This document shows positions 25,619 through 33,840 of a DNA stretch of 64,000 nt, in pieces (within the stretch, counting starts at the first letter, position 1; every line of letters starts with the position of its first letter). The notes below the pieces were generated by a model, which had not been told where the DNA came from, did not search any database, and was given only the letters and a program-made list of their open reading frames with translations. The stretch lies in NCBI RefSeq assembly GCF_030929615.1, contig NZ_JAVFVU010000030.1, positions 62,001-126,000 of the forward strand, in the 5' to 3' direction. The DNA comes from Dyadobacter sp. LHD-138. GTDB taxonomy: Bacteria > Bacteroidota > Bacteroidia > Cytophagales > Spirosomataceae. A program made the translations under genes and the position numbers.

Positions 25619-25626
25619 TAGTTTTG
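25619..25626 (+). promoter_or_regulatory. -7 box of the Oar-like TonB receptor
   Basis: TAGTTTTG fits TAnnTTTG and ends 30 bp before the ATG at 25657. No TTTG is present at the -33 position. Confidence 0.4.
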
Positions 25627-25656
25627 CATCCTTAAATAACTACTTATTTCAAGGAT

Positions 25657-28600
25657 ATGAAACTGAAATTTACTATTTGCGTGTTTATGCTGTCCTGCTT
25701 TTTAGGAACCGCACTGATGGCCCAGACAAATCAGGCTACGATCAGAGGAACGGTTTCCGACGGGACAAAAACACATGTTCCCGGAGCTACGGTGCAGGTG
25801 CGTAATGAATCCACAGGATTTACTTCCGCAACGACAACAAATGACAAAGGAGAGTACATTATCAAGCAACTTCCTTTGGGTAAACCTTACACGATCGTTG
25901 TTTCATACATCGGTCACGGCGAACAGAAAAAAACGGGTTATTCCTTAAATCAGGGTGATCTGGTAACTGTTGATTTTGAAATCAGAGAAACGACTAATGA
26001 ACTGGATGAAGTGCACGTAGTCGGTTCAGGACTGAAAAATACAGTTACAAACTTTGGTGCAGCCACTTCGGTAACGGCGCGTGATATTGCTAAACTTCCC
26101 GTAAACGGAAGGAATTTTACTTCATTAATGGATTTATCCCCATTAAGTAAATCAGGGGGAAGTCTTTCAGGACAATTGGCTTCGTCGACCAACTTCACGA
26201 TCGATGGGATGACTGCTAAAAATGCAACATCCGGTGGTACAACCAACCGTAACGGCTCTCCTTACGCGATTTCCATGGAAGCGGTTCGTGAATTTAAAGT
26301 GGTAACAAACCAGTATGACGTAACCTACGGAAGAAGTGGTGGCGGTTCGGTAAGTACTGTAACCAAATCAGGAACCAACACATTGAGCGGAAGTGCTTTC
26401 GTATTTGGTCGGACAGACTGGTTGTCGAGCCCTTATGACATTCGTGGAAACAAGCGTAATGTTCCTTTCTCGACCTATCAGTATGGTTTTTCTTTGGGCG
26501 GGCCTATCATCAAAGATAAGGCACATTTCTTCGTGGCATGGGATCACCAGGCGGATTCCCGTCCGCTGCAAATCGCAGATATCCAGAGCGCAGCGGATGA
26601 AAAACGTTTCAGTGTTACGAAAGCATCTCTGAATCGTTTTGAAAGTATTGCAAGAAGCAAATATGGCGTGGCTAACTCACCGCAATTCGGTTCTTTTGAT
26701 AAGAAAGAAAAAACAGAATCTATTTTCGCCCGTATCGACTGGCAGCTTAGCAAAAAACATTTGCTGACCATCCGTAATAACTTCGGTTTTGATAAAAACA
26801 ACCAGAGTATTGGTGATAACAGCTCGATCAATACGTACGAAACCTATGGCACTTCCAGAGGCTTGGATAATAGCCTGTTATTTACCTTGCGTTCGGTTGT
26901 TAGCCCTCGTTTGATCAACGAAGCGAAATTGCAGCATATGTATACGAAGGAAAACAGTATTCCTAACCCGCAATTGCCTGGCGCAAATATTCCCCGTGCA
27001 ATCGTGGAGCGTGTTGCTTCAAATGTTGACGGAAAAGATGTTTTTACAACGATTCAGCTGGGTGGACAGCGTTATATTCCGGAGCATTTTTATAATAACA
27101 CGATCCAGTTTACGGACAATGTTTATTATAACACAAACAACGTAAGCTATACTTTCGGAGCAGATTTGATGTATACCAACATGAATTCTCTTTACGGAAG
27201 TGAAATGAACGGACGTTTTTACTTCACAGGTCTTGACAATTTTGAGAACCTGAAACCATACCGTTATGCCCGTGAAATTGCACTTAGCCCGGATCACGCT
27301 GTAAAGCAAAATATCCTTAACACGGGTGTTTATGGACAATTGCAAACCAAGTTGTTTACCGGATTTGAATTGATGGCGGGTGTTCGTGTGGATTATGCCA
27401 ATTACATGAACAGACCGAATTTCAACCAAACTGTGTTCAATGAACTTGGATTGCGAACGGACAATACGATCAAAACTTTCCAGATTCAGCCCCGTGCAAA
27501 CGTAACCTGGGATTTCAACGAGCAAGGAAAAGATATTTTACGTTTTGGAGCCGGTGTTTTTGGATCAGATATCAACAACTATGCGATGATCAACAACATG
27601 CTGTTTGATGGAACAAAGGTGGCTTCGGTGGATATCCAGGGGGCCAACCTGGTTCCTACCCCTAATTTTCCAGGTTACCGTGCCGATCCTTCAACCGCTC
27701 CGGGTGTTGAATTGCTTAAAGTGCCTGGTGTGTCCAACAATGCGACCATTAACATGAACGGTGCAGATGCGAAAGTGCCTACGATTTACAAGGCAAATAT
27801 CTCATACAGTCACTTTTTTAGCGATCGTTTCAAAGTTGGTTTGAGTGGATACATGACGCTGGGACGTAATAATTACATGTATGTGGATGGAAACATGGTA
27901 GATCAGCCATTCTTCCGTTTATCAAATGAAGGCAACCGTGGCGTATTTGTGCCTGCTGAAAGTATCGCAACCGCAAATGGCTCAACAGACTGGCAAAAAG
28001 GACGTAAATCGACCAATGTCGGCCGGGTATTGGAGCTGAATAGCAAAGGAAAAGTAAATGCATTTGCAGTCGTTGCCGATGCGACATACCAGTATTTCAG
28101 AGACGGAGAAATCACGGTAAGTTATACTTACAATGATGTTAAGGATAATACTTCTTACAACGGAAACGTGGCAAACTCGGCTACTTTGTCTTTGATGGTG
28201 AACGATGATCCGCGTGATTTGAGCCGTGTAACCTACTCAGATAATCAGTTCCGCAATAAACTGGTTGTTTATGGAACATTGCCAACTTTCTATGGTATCA
28301 GTGTTGGGGTGCGTTATTCAGGTACCGGGGGTACGAGATATTCGCTTGCCGTGGGTGGTAACGTGAATGGTGATTTTGTTAACTCAAATGATCTTGCCTT
28401 TATCTTCGATCCAAAAAATGCTGCTGTAACGGAAAAGTATCGTACGGGTATCCAGACTTTGCTTGATAACCCTGAGGTTAACAGCGGCTTGAAAGATTAT
28501 ATCCGTAAAAGTGCGGGTAAAATCGCTGAGAGAAACGGTGGTATCAATGGTTTCTACGGAACATGGGATTTGAAACTTGCCAAGAAATTCCATATCTATA

Positions 28601-28824
28601 AATCACAAAGCATCGAAGTTTCCGCCGATATTTTCAATGTCGCCAACTTGCTTAACAAGAAATGGGGCACGCAGGATATCCTGGGGAAACAAAATATCTA
28701 CTCGCTTAAAAGCTTTGACGCAACAAGCAAAAATTACAACTATGACGTGAGTCCGACAACCGGTATCGTAGTTCCTTCGGGAAATCCTTACCAGATCCAG
28801 TTGGGATTGCGTTATGCGTTCTAA
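25657..28824 (+). CDS. Oar-like TonB-dependent receptor
   Basis: A 1055-residue outer-membrane protein with signal peptide (cleaved near LMAQTNQ), a carboxypeptidase-like regulatory domain (about 25-115), a plug domain containing LPVNGRNFTSLMDLSPL and GRSGGGSVSTVTKSGTN, and a long barrel ending in YQIQLGLRYAF. The NGRNF and NEYDVTYGRS-like plug motifs are those of the Oar receptors rather than SusC. Substrate unknown. It is not evidently part of the copper operon: 370 bp and its own promoter box separate them. Confidence 0.87.
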   Translation: MKLKFTICVFMLSCFLGTALMAQTNQATIRGTVSDGTKTHVPGATVQVRNESTGFTSATTTNDKGEYIIKQLPLGKPYTIVVSYIGHGEQKKTGYSLNQGDLVTVDFEIRETTNELDEVHVVGSGLKNTVTNFGAATSVTARDIAKLPVNGRNFTSLMDLSPLSKSGGSLSGQLASSTNFTIDGMTAKNATSGGTTNRNGSPYAISMEAVREFKVVTNQYDVTYGRSGGGSVSTVTKSGTNTLSGSAFVFGRTDWLSSPYDIRGNKRNVPFSTYQYGFSLGGPIIKDKAHFFVAWDHQADSRPLQIADIQSAADEKRFSVTKASLNRFESIARSKYGVANSPQFGSFDKKEKTESIFARIDWQLSKKHLLTIRNNFGFDKNNQSIGDNSSINTYETYGTSRGLDNSLLFTLRSVVSPRLINEAKLQHMYTKENSIPNPQLPGANIPRAIVERVASNVDGKDVFTTIQLGGQRYIPEHFYNNTIQFTDNVYYNTNNVSYTFGADLMYTNMNSLYGSEMNGRFYFTGLDNFENLKPYRYAREIALSPDHAVKQNILNTGVYGQLQTKLFTGFELMAGVRVDYANYMNRPNFNQTVFNELGLRTDNTIKTFQIQPRANVTWDFNEQGKDILRFGAGVFGSDINNYAMINNMLFDGTKVASVDIQGANLVPTPNFPGYRADPSTAPGVELLKVPGVSNNATINMNGADAKVPTIYKANISYSHFFSDRFKVGLSGYMTLGRNNYMYVDGNMVDQPFFRLSNEGNRGVFVPAESIATANGSTDWQKGRKSTNVGRVLELNSKGKVNAFAVVADATYQYFRDGEITVSYTYNDVKDNTSYNGNVANSATLSLMVNDDPRDLSRVTYSDNQFRNKLVVYGTLPTFYGISVGVRYSGTGGTRYSLAVGGNVNGDFVNSNDLAFIFDPKNAAVTEKYRTGIQTLLDNPEVNSGLKDYIRKSAGKIAERNGGINGFYGTWDLKLAKKFHIYKSQSIEVSADIFNVANLLNKKWGTQDILGKQNIYSLKSFDATSKNYNYDVSPTTGIVVPSGNPYQIQLGLRYAF

Positions 28825-28833
28825 TGTTTTGTT

Positions 28834-29141
28834 AAACGCAGCGTAAGGGAGTTTTTGCGCGGAGTTACGCTGAGGGATTTGTTCGCTCGGCGTAACTTTT
28901 TTATTTAAACGCTGAGGTAGGGGGAGGTTTACGCGGAGTTCCGCTGAGGGATTTGTTTTCTTGGTGTAATTTTTTTCTTAAACGCAGCGTTAGATGAGTT
29001 TTTTCGCTGAGTGCGCTGAGTTTTTTTTGATAAAATTGATAACTCCCGGACTCTGCGTAAAACTCCACTTCCTCTGCGTTAAAAATAATATCAGGCGTTA
29101 ACTCACCCTTGATAAAACCTCCCCCTTCCTCTGCGTTTAAA
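28834..29141. repeat. Degenerate direct and inverted repeats (family B, AACGCAG type)
   Basis: The gap holds three direct copies of a unit like AACGCAGCGTAAGGGAG...GGAGTTACGCTGAGGGATT (starting near 28835, 28909 and 28980) and then inverted copies (ACTCCACTTCCTCTGCGTT and CCTCCCCCTTCCTCTGCGTT). Together they can fold back on themselves. No gene is credible here. It separates the Oar-like receptor from the methyltransferase. Confidence 0.6.
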
Positions 29142-29183
29142 TAAATTAATCTATTTTTGCATAAATTAAATCGAGCAGAAACA

Positions 29184-29927
29184 TTGGCCTGGTATCATAC
29201 ATATTTTGAAGGTTTGCCACAGAAGGCATGGAAGTTAAATCAGGACGAAGAGTATACCGAATACGAAGTCGATTTTTTACGTGATACCCTGGATTTAAAA
29301 GAAGGCAGCCGGGTGCTTGATGTGATGGCCGGTTATGGTCGTCACGCATTGCCTTTGGCGGATCTGGGTATAACGATGACCTGCATTGACCTGTCAAAAG
29401 AATATTGCGACGAATTGCAAAAAATATCCAAACAGGAGAGTTTGTTCGTAAACGTTATTTGTGACGATATTCTGGCCACCTCTTTTGAAAAAAAATCCTT
29501 TGATGCGGCCTATTGTATCGGCAATAGTTTTAGCTTTTTCCCCCGGGAGGATATGCAGAAATTCCTGCAAAAAATCGCTGACCTGCTCGTAACAGGCGGG
29601 CAGTTTGCCATCCATACGGAAAATCTTGCTGAAAGTATTTTTCCAAATTTTCAGGTTAGAAACTGGATGCCCGTAGCAGGTGATATTACCTATCTTGTCC
29701 AAAATGAGTATCATCCGGAGGAAGGTTTCATCGAAGCCGAACAGACATTCATTTCAGGAACGGAGAAAGTTACGCACACCGTTCGTCAGCATATTTACAC
29801 CTTGGGTGAGCTGAATTTTATGTTTCAGTCAGCCGGTTTGAAAGTGATCGGAGCATTTGGGAATCTGGAAGCCGATCCGTTTATGCTTGGTGACGAACAG
29901 CTTTATCTGATTGCCAGAAAAATATAG
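29184..29927 (+). CDS. Class I SAM-dependent methyltransferase
   Basis: A Rossmann-fold methyltransferase with motif I LDVMAGYGRHALPLA, the acidic residue of motif II in CIDLSKEY, and the FDAAYCIGNSFSFF motif IV. There is no ATG start: the open frame begins after a stop at 29142 and offers only TTG at 29157 or 29184. A TAnnTTTG box (TATTTTTG, 29152-29159) overlaps the first, so I prefer TTG at 29184, which begins right at the WYHTYFEGLP segment where related proteins start. Substrate unknown. Confidence 0.8.
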   Translation: MAWYHTYFEGLPQKAWKLNQDEEYTEYEVDFLRDTLDLKEGSRVLDVMAGYGRHALPLADLGITMTCIDLSKEYCDELQKISKQESLFVNVICDDILATSFEKKSFDAAYCIGNSFSFFPREDMQKFLQKIADLLVTGGQFAIHTENLAESIFPNFQVRNWMPVAGDITYLVQNEYHPEEGFIEAEQTFISGTEKVTHTVRQHIYTLGELNFMFQSAGLKVIGAFGNLEADPFMLGDEQLYLIARKI

Positions 29928-30440
29928 TCAGTGCGGTAGTTTGGACCGGAGCAGGCCATAAGTCCAGGTTCCTGCGATTGCGCTGAGAAGGGTTATGATG
30001 ACGACTAAAAAACCGCTTCCAATTTGTGCAAACAAGGGTCCCGGACATGCGCCGGTAATAGCCCAGCCGAGGCCAAACATAAATCCGCCATAGATCTGTC
30101 CCTTGTTAAATTGTTTTGGCGGAATACTAACCGTTTCCCCGCTAACCGTTTTGATATTAAACCGTTTGATCATTTGCAGTGAAAGCAGGCCCACAACAAC
30201 GGCCGAGCCGATAACGCCATACATGTGGAAGGAATCGAAACGGAACATTTCCTGGATTCGGAACCAGGATACAATTTCAGCCTTTACAAATACGATTCCG
30301 AAAAAAACACCGACGATCAGATATTTTAAATTACCGGCAAAACCTTCCGATTGTGTTTGCTGATTGGTGCCATCATAACCGTCCTGCTCCTTATTCAAAA
30401 GCTTGATTTCTTCGGCTGAATTACCTTTAATGGTTGTCAT
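29928..30440 (-). CDS. YeeE/YedE family half-transporter (DUF6691 type)
   Basis: A 170-residue inner-membrane protein with about four hydrophobic segments and the conserved cysteine in WAITGACPGPLFAQIG. It pairs with the next gene, 31 bp upstream on the same strand: together they make up the two halves of a full-length YeeE/YedE thiosulfate (or other sulfur species) transporter. The N-terminal 45 residues are polar and lack similarity I recognise. Confidence 0.85.
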   Translation of the reverse strand: MTTIKGNSAEEIKLLNKEQDGYDGTNQQTQSEGFAGNLKYLIVGVFFGIVFVKAEIVSWFRIQEMFRFDSFHMYGVIGSAVVVGLLSLQMIKRFNIKTVSGETVSIPPKQFNKGQIYGGFMFGLGWAITGACPGPLFAQIGSGFLVVIITLLSAIAGTWTYGLLRSKLPH

Positions 30441-30471
30441 ATTTTAATGATTTGACGTCTTACGTGAGAAA

Positions 30472-31047
30472 TTAGTTAACCAATTGCAATAACCAGGGTA
30501 ATAAAACCCAGGTAGAAAAGAAGCCGCCAACCATGAAAAATATGGTTGCGATCAGCGACGGCCATTGCAGGTTTGAAAGCCCCATGATGGCGTGCCCGGA
30601 TGTGCAGCCACCGGCATAACGGGTGCCAAATCCAACGAGAAATCCTCCCAAAACGAAAAATATTAATCCTTTCAGAGAAAAAATATTGTCAACGGAAAAC
30701 AGATCTTTCGGCATTAATCCTGAAAAATCGGTGATTCCCAATTGTGTTAAACTGTATTTCGTTGCATCTGCAATGATCAGTGAATCCGGGTTGGTTAACA
30801 AATAGGTAGCGATAAATCCACCGATGGTGATACCGGCTACAAAGAATAAATTCCAGGCTTCTTTACGCCAGTCGTATTTGAAAAAAGAAATATTGGCGGG
30901 AATCACCGCGGCACAGATATGCCGTAAGGAAGAGGAAATACCAAAGGATTTATTTCCTAAAAGAAGTAAAACCGGGACAGTAAAACCGATAATCGGGCCG
31001 GCAATATACCAGGGCCAGGGTTTGTGGAGGAGTTCGAAGATTTCCAT
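30472..31047 (-). CDS. YeeE/YedE family sulfur transporter half
   Basis: A 191-residue protein with five or so membrane segments. The YeeE signature GFGTRYAGGCTSGHAIMGLS carries the conserved Cys used to relay thiosulfate, and a second Cys stands in SSLRHICAAV. It is translated just before the DUF6691 half. Nearby persulfide and sulfite genes support a role in moving a sulfur compound across the inner membrane. No own promoter is evident, so it may be read through from the dioxygenase gene across the repeat at 31097-31375. Confidence 0.87.
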   Translation of the reverse strand: MEIFELLHKPWPWYIAGPIIGFTVPVLLLLGNKSFGISSSLRHICAAVIPANISFFKYDWRKEAWNLFFVAGITIGGFIATYLLTNPDSLIIADATKYSLTQLGITDFSGLMPKDLFSVDNIFSLKGLIFFVLGGFLVGFGTRYAGGCTSGHAIMGLSNLQWPSLIATIFFMVGGFFSTWVLLPWLLQLVN

Positions 31048-31096
31048 ATAAAGTTGTCGAATGAATCAGATTGTATTTTATTGATGAACGATATCG

Positions 31097-31375
31097 AAAC
31101 AGGAGGCTCCGATGGAGCCAGGCACATTGATAATTTACTTTTTTCTATAAACAGGAAGCTCTGATCGAGCCGATTGGAACTTATGCAATTAACTTGCATG
31201 ACCAATGTTCTGTACTTTTTTCTATAAACAGGAAGCTCTGATCGGGCCGATTTTGGTTTATAAGATTAATTTCTTTACCCAATGTTTCGTACGTTTTCGG
31301 CCCAATAGGGGCGTCCTGTTTATAGCCGGACAAATCAGAAAAAGTGTAATTTGGCTCCATTGGAGCCACCTGTTT
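31097..31375. repeat. Nested inverted and tandem repeat (family C, AAACAGG type)
   Basis: Three direct copies begin with AAACAGG at 31097, 31149 and 31226 (the last two 77 bp apart and alike for most of their length, including a shared TACTTTTTTCTATAAACAGG lead-in). Two inverted copies end in CCTGTTT at about 31315 and 31369. The outermost arms, AAACAGGAGGCTCCGATGG (31097-31115) and its counterpart at 31353-31375, pair almost perfectly. Open frames here consist of repeat and are not genes. Confidence 0.7.
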
Positions 31376-31415
31376 TTGTCTAAAAAGAACGCCGGCAAGA
31401 ATCCGGCTGAAATAA

Positions 31416-32804
31416 TCAATTTAAAGATACCGCTGTTTTACTAATTGCGCCAAAACCTCCCTCAATATTCACGACATCGTCAAATCCTCTGGCTTTTAAA
31501 ATGGATGCCGCGATCATGGACCGGTATCCACCTGCACAGTGTACGTACAAGGTTTCGTTTTTCGAGAGCGCCGACATATTGTCATTTATCGTATCCAGTG
31601 CAATGTTCTCGGCACCTTTAACATGCCCGGATGTAAACTCGTCCGGTTTTCTGACGTCGATTACTTTAACGTTTCCGGCATTATAGCGCTCCGCGAATTC
31701 GTCGGCAGACAGTGAGGTCACCGAATCCACTTCCTTTCCTGCTTTTTCCCAGACATCAAATCCCCCGTTAAGATAACCAATTGCATAGTCATACCCGACA
31801 CGGGCCAGGCGGGTGACAACTTCCTCTTCTCTGCCAGGCTCCGTTACGAGCAATATATTGTGTTTCAGGTCAGGAATAAGTGCCCCGACCCAGGGCGCAA
31901 AACCGCCATCAATACCAATGTTAATCGAATTTGGAATAAAACCCCTGGCGAAATCTTCAGGTTTCCGGGTGTCCAGAATCAACGCGCCCGTATTATTCGC
32001 TTTCGCTTCAAATGCGTCTGGTGACAAAGCCTGATCCCCGCGTTCCAATACGGTATCGATACTTTCATAGCCATCCCGGTTCATTTTTACATTTTCAGGG
32101 AAATACTGCGGTGGTTCAGTCAATCCGGATGTTACTTCACTGATGAATTCTTCTTTGGTCATATCGGCTCGGAGTGCATAATTGAACCTTTTCTGGTTTC
32201 CCAAAGAATCACTCGTTTCCTTACTCATACTCTTTCCGCAAGCCGAACCTGCACCGTGCGCCGGGTATACAGTTACAGCATCAGGTAAGGTCATGATTTT
32301 AGTACGCAAGCTATCAAACAGGATTCCGGCCAGATCGTCCTGGGTCATACTTCCATTTTGAGCCAGATCTGGGCGGCCGACGTCGCCGATAAACAAGGTG
32401 TCGCCACTAAAAAGTGCGACCTCTTTCCCGTTTTTATCCGATAGCAGATAACAGGAAGACTCCATCGTATGGCCTGGTGTATGCAGAACCTTGATCGTGA
32501 CCTCGCCAAGCTGAAATACTTCCCCGTCATAGGCGATGTGGGCTTTGAAGCCTGTATTCGCTTCCGGACCGTAAATGATTTCGGCCCCTGTTTTCTCGGC
32601 AAGATCAATATGTCCCGAAACGAAATCGGCGTGGAAATGGGTTTCAAAAACATATTTGATTTTTACCTTTTCACGTTTTGCTTTTTCGATATAAGGGGCA
32701 ACTTCTCTTAACGGATCAATCACGGCGGCTTCACCGTTGGAAGAAATGAAATAAGCTCCCTGAGCCAGACAGCCGGTATATATTTGTTCGATTTTCATCA
32801 TCAT
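31416..32804 (-). CDS. CstB-like persulfide dioxygenase-rhodanese
   Basis: A 462-residue protein in three parts. The metallo-beta-lactamase-fold dioxygenase (1-235) has THFHADFVSGH (His56, His58, Asp60, His65), HTPGHT (His112) and Asp135 in FSGDTLFIGD. A first rhodanese domain (about 265-355) lacks the catalytic Cys (VTEPGR instead). A second rhodanese domain (about 365-462) has it: HCAGGYRS, Cys423. This is the layout of CstB of staphylococci, which oxidises low-molecular-weight persulfides and forms thiosulfate. It is the enzymatic core of the sulfur module. The start could be any of three adjacent ATGs. Confidence 0.92.
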   Translation of the reverse strand: MMMKIEQIYTGCLAQGAYFISSNGEAAVIDPLREVAPYIEKAKREKVKIKYVFETHFHADFVSGHIDLAEKTGAEIIYGPEANTGFKAHIAYDGEVFQLGEVTIKVLHTPGHTMESSCYLLSDKNGKEVALFSGDTLFIGDVGRPDLAQNGSMTQDDLAGILFDSLRTKIMTLPDAVTVYPAHGAGSACGKSMSKETSDSLGNQKRFNYALRADMTKEEFISEVTSGLTEPPQYFPENVKMNRDGYESIDTVLERGDQALSPDAFEAKANNTGALILDTRKPEDFARGFIPNSINIGIDGGFAPWVGALIPDLKHNILLVTEPGREEEVVTRLARVGYDYAIGYLNGGFDVWEKAGKEVDSVTSLSADEFAERYNAGNVKVIDVRKPDEFTSGHVKGAENIALDTINDNMSALSKNETLYVHCAGGYRSMIAASILKARGFDDVVNIEGGFGAISKTAVSLN

Positions 32805-32864
32805 TGGATTTTTTGCAGAAAAAGATTTCGAAGGATTTCTGCGTTAGTTTGTTTTATTAATACT

Positions 32865-32909
32865 CAAAATTCGGGTAAAAATTGAAGAGCGTATGTGATT
32901 TTAGTCACT
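32865..32909 (-). promoter_or_regulatory. Promoter of the persulfide dioxygenase gene with Crp/Fnr-type operator
   Basis: On the minus strand a TGTGA-N6-TCAC palindrome (32894-32909 on the plus strand: TGTGATTTTAGTCACT) stands upstream of GAATTTTG (32872-32865). The palindrome centre is 36.5 bp before the end of that box. A transcript would start about 55 bp before the ATG. The tauE promoter has the same architecture to the base. Confidence 0.65.
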
Positions 32910-32972
32910 CAGGGTTAAAAAAGTCAGTCTTTTTGTTTGCTTAAAACGAAAAATGAGCCGGTTGCGGTGATG

Positions 32973-33767
32973 TTAATACGGTAACTCTTTCAGAATAATA
33001 TAAATTCCAATACAGAGTACAAACCAGCCAAAGGTGTTCTTTAATGCGGTACCTGAGAATTTATCGGACCAGTAATTTCCGACGAAAAAGCCGGAAACGG
33101 AAAGAAGGGTTATCTTCAAAATCAGCAGCCAGTCGGGTCTTATGAGGTTGATCTCAGAAAAGAAACCAAGCATGGACTGGACGCCAATGATGAGCAGGGA
33201 GGTTCCAATCGCCTTTTTTATCGGGATTTTGTTTAGAATTGTCAGGAAGGGGATAATCAGAAATCCTCCTCCCGCTCCCGAAATACCGGATATTGTCCCA
33301 ACGAGGATTGCTTCGGGTATGATCAGTTTTTGATTTGCCGGGGTAGGATTCTGGATATTTTTGAAAGCTTTTTCTTTGCGTAAAACCATTAACAATGCAG
33401 CCGAAATCATGACCGTTGCGAAGAACAGCATGATGAACAGCGATCGTGAAAGGATTAGGTTGTCGGCCAATAATACTTCCTGAGGAATCGTCGGCAGGAT
33501 TATTTTTCTTGCAAATATTACCGCCAGTGTGGAAGGTATACCGAAGAGCAGTGCCATTTTTAAATCGACAGCGCCCGTTTTGTATAGTGGTAAAGCACCT
33601 GTCAGACTTGTAATGCCCACAATGAATAAAGAATAAGCTGTGGCATTTAGCGGGTCGACAGCGAACAGATAGACCAAAATGGGTACCGTCAGGATCGACC
33701 CGCCGCCGCCGATCATGCCTAACGATACCCCGGTTAAAACAGACGCCAGATAGCCAAGTATTTCCAT
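32973..33767 (-). CDS. TauE/SafE family sulfite/sulfonate exporter
   Basis: The ATG at 33765-33767 (MEILGYLASVLTGVSLG) starts directly at the first membrane segment; the 21 codons upstream overlap the promoter. The 264-residue protein has about eight membrane segments and the two internally related motifs GMIGGGGSILTVPIL and GISGAGGGFLIIPFL of the family. It probably exports sulfite or another product of persulfide oxidation. It has its own promoter with the Crp/Fnr-type operator. Confidence 0.88.
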   Translation of the reverse strand: MEILGYLASVLTGVSLGMIGGGGSILTVPILVYLFAVDPLNATAYSLFIVGITSLTGALPLYKTGAVDLKMALLFGIPSTLAVIFARKIILPTIPQEVLLADNLILSRSLFIMLFFATVMISAALLMVLRKEKAFKNIQNPTPANQKLIIPEAILVGTISGISGAGGGFLIIPFLTILNKIPIKKAIGTSLLIIGVQSMLGFFSEINLIRPDWLLILKITLLSVSGFFVGNYWSDKFSGTALKNTFGWFVLCIGIYIILKELPY

Positions 33768-33786
33768 TTCTCTCCAAGATTTTTGA

Positions 33787-33831
33787 CAAAGCTCGGAAGA
33801 GAAACAGCGGTAGTCTGTGACAATTATCACG
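33787..33831 (-). promoter_or_regulatory. tauE promoter with Crp/Fnr-type operator
   Basis: TGTGACAATTATCACG (33816-33831, plus-strand reading) is a TGTGA-N6-TCAC palindrome. On the minus strand it is followed by GAGCTTTG (33794-33787). Centre to box end is 36.5 bp, identical to the dioxygenase promoter. The operator ends 10 bp from the stop codon of the regulator gene. Confidence 0.65.
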
Positions 33832-33840
33832 CTGAAATAT

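Noticed and set aside
30957..31369. Two minus-strand open frames sharing the peptide DQSFLFIEKS
   Set aside because: The shared peptide comes from the tandem repeat units; one frame also runs over the yeeE gene start. No homology or initiation site.
31097..31375. CRISPR-like array
   Set aside because: Repeat units are unequal in spacing (52 and 77 bp), spacers are partly alike, inverted copies are present and no cas gene is in the window.
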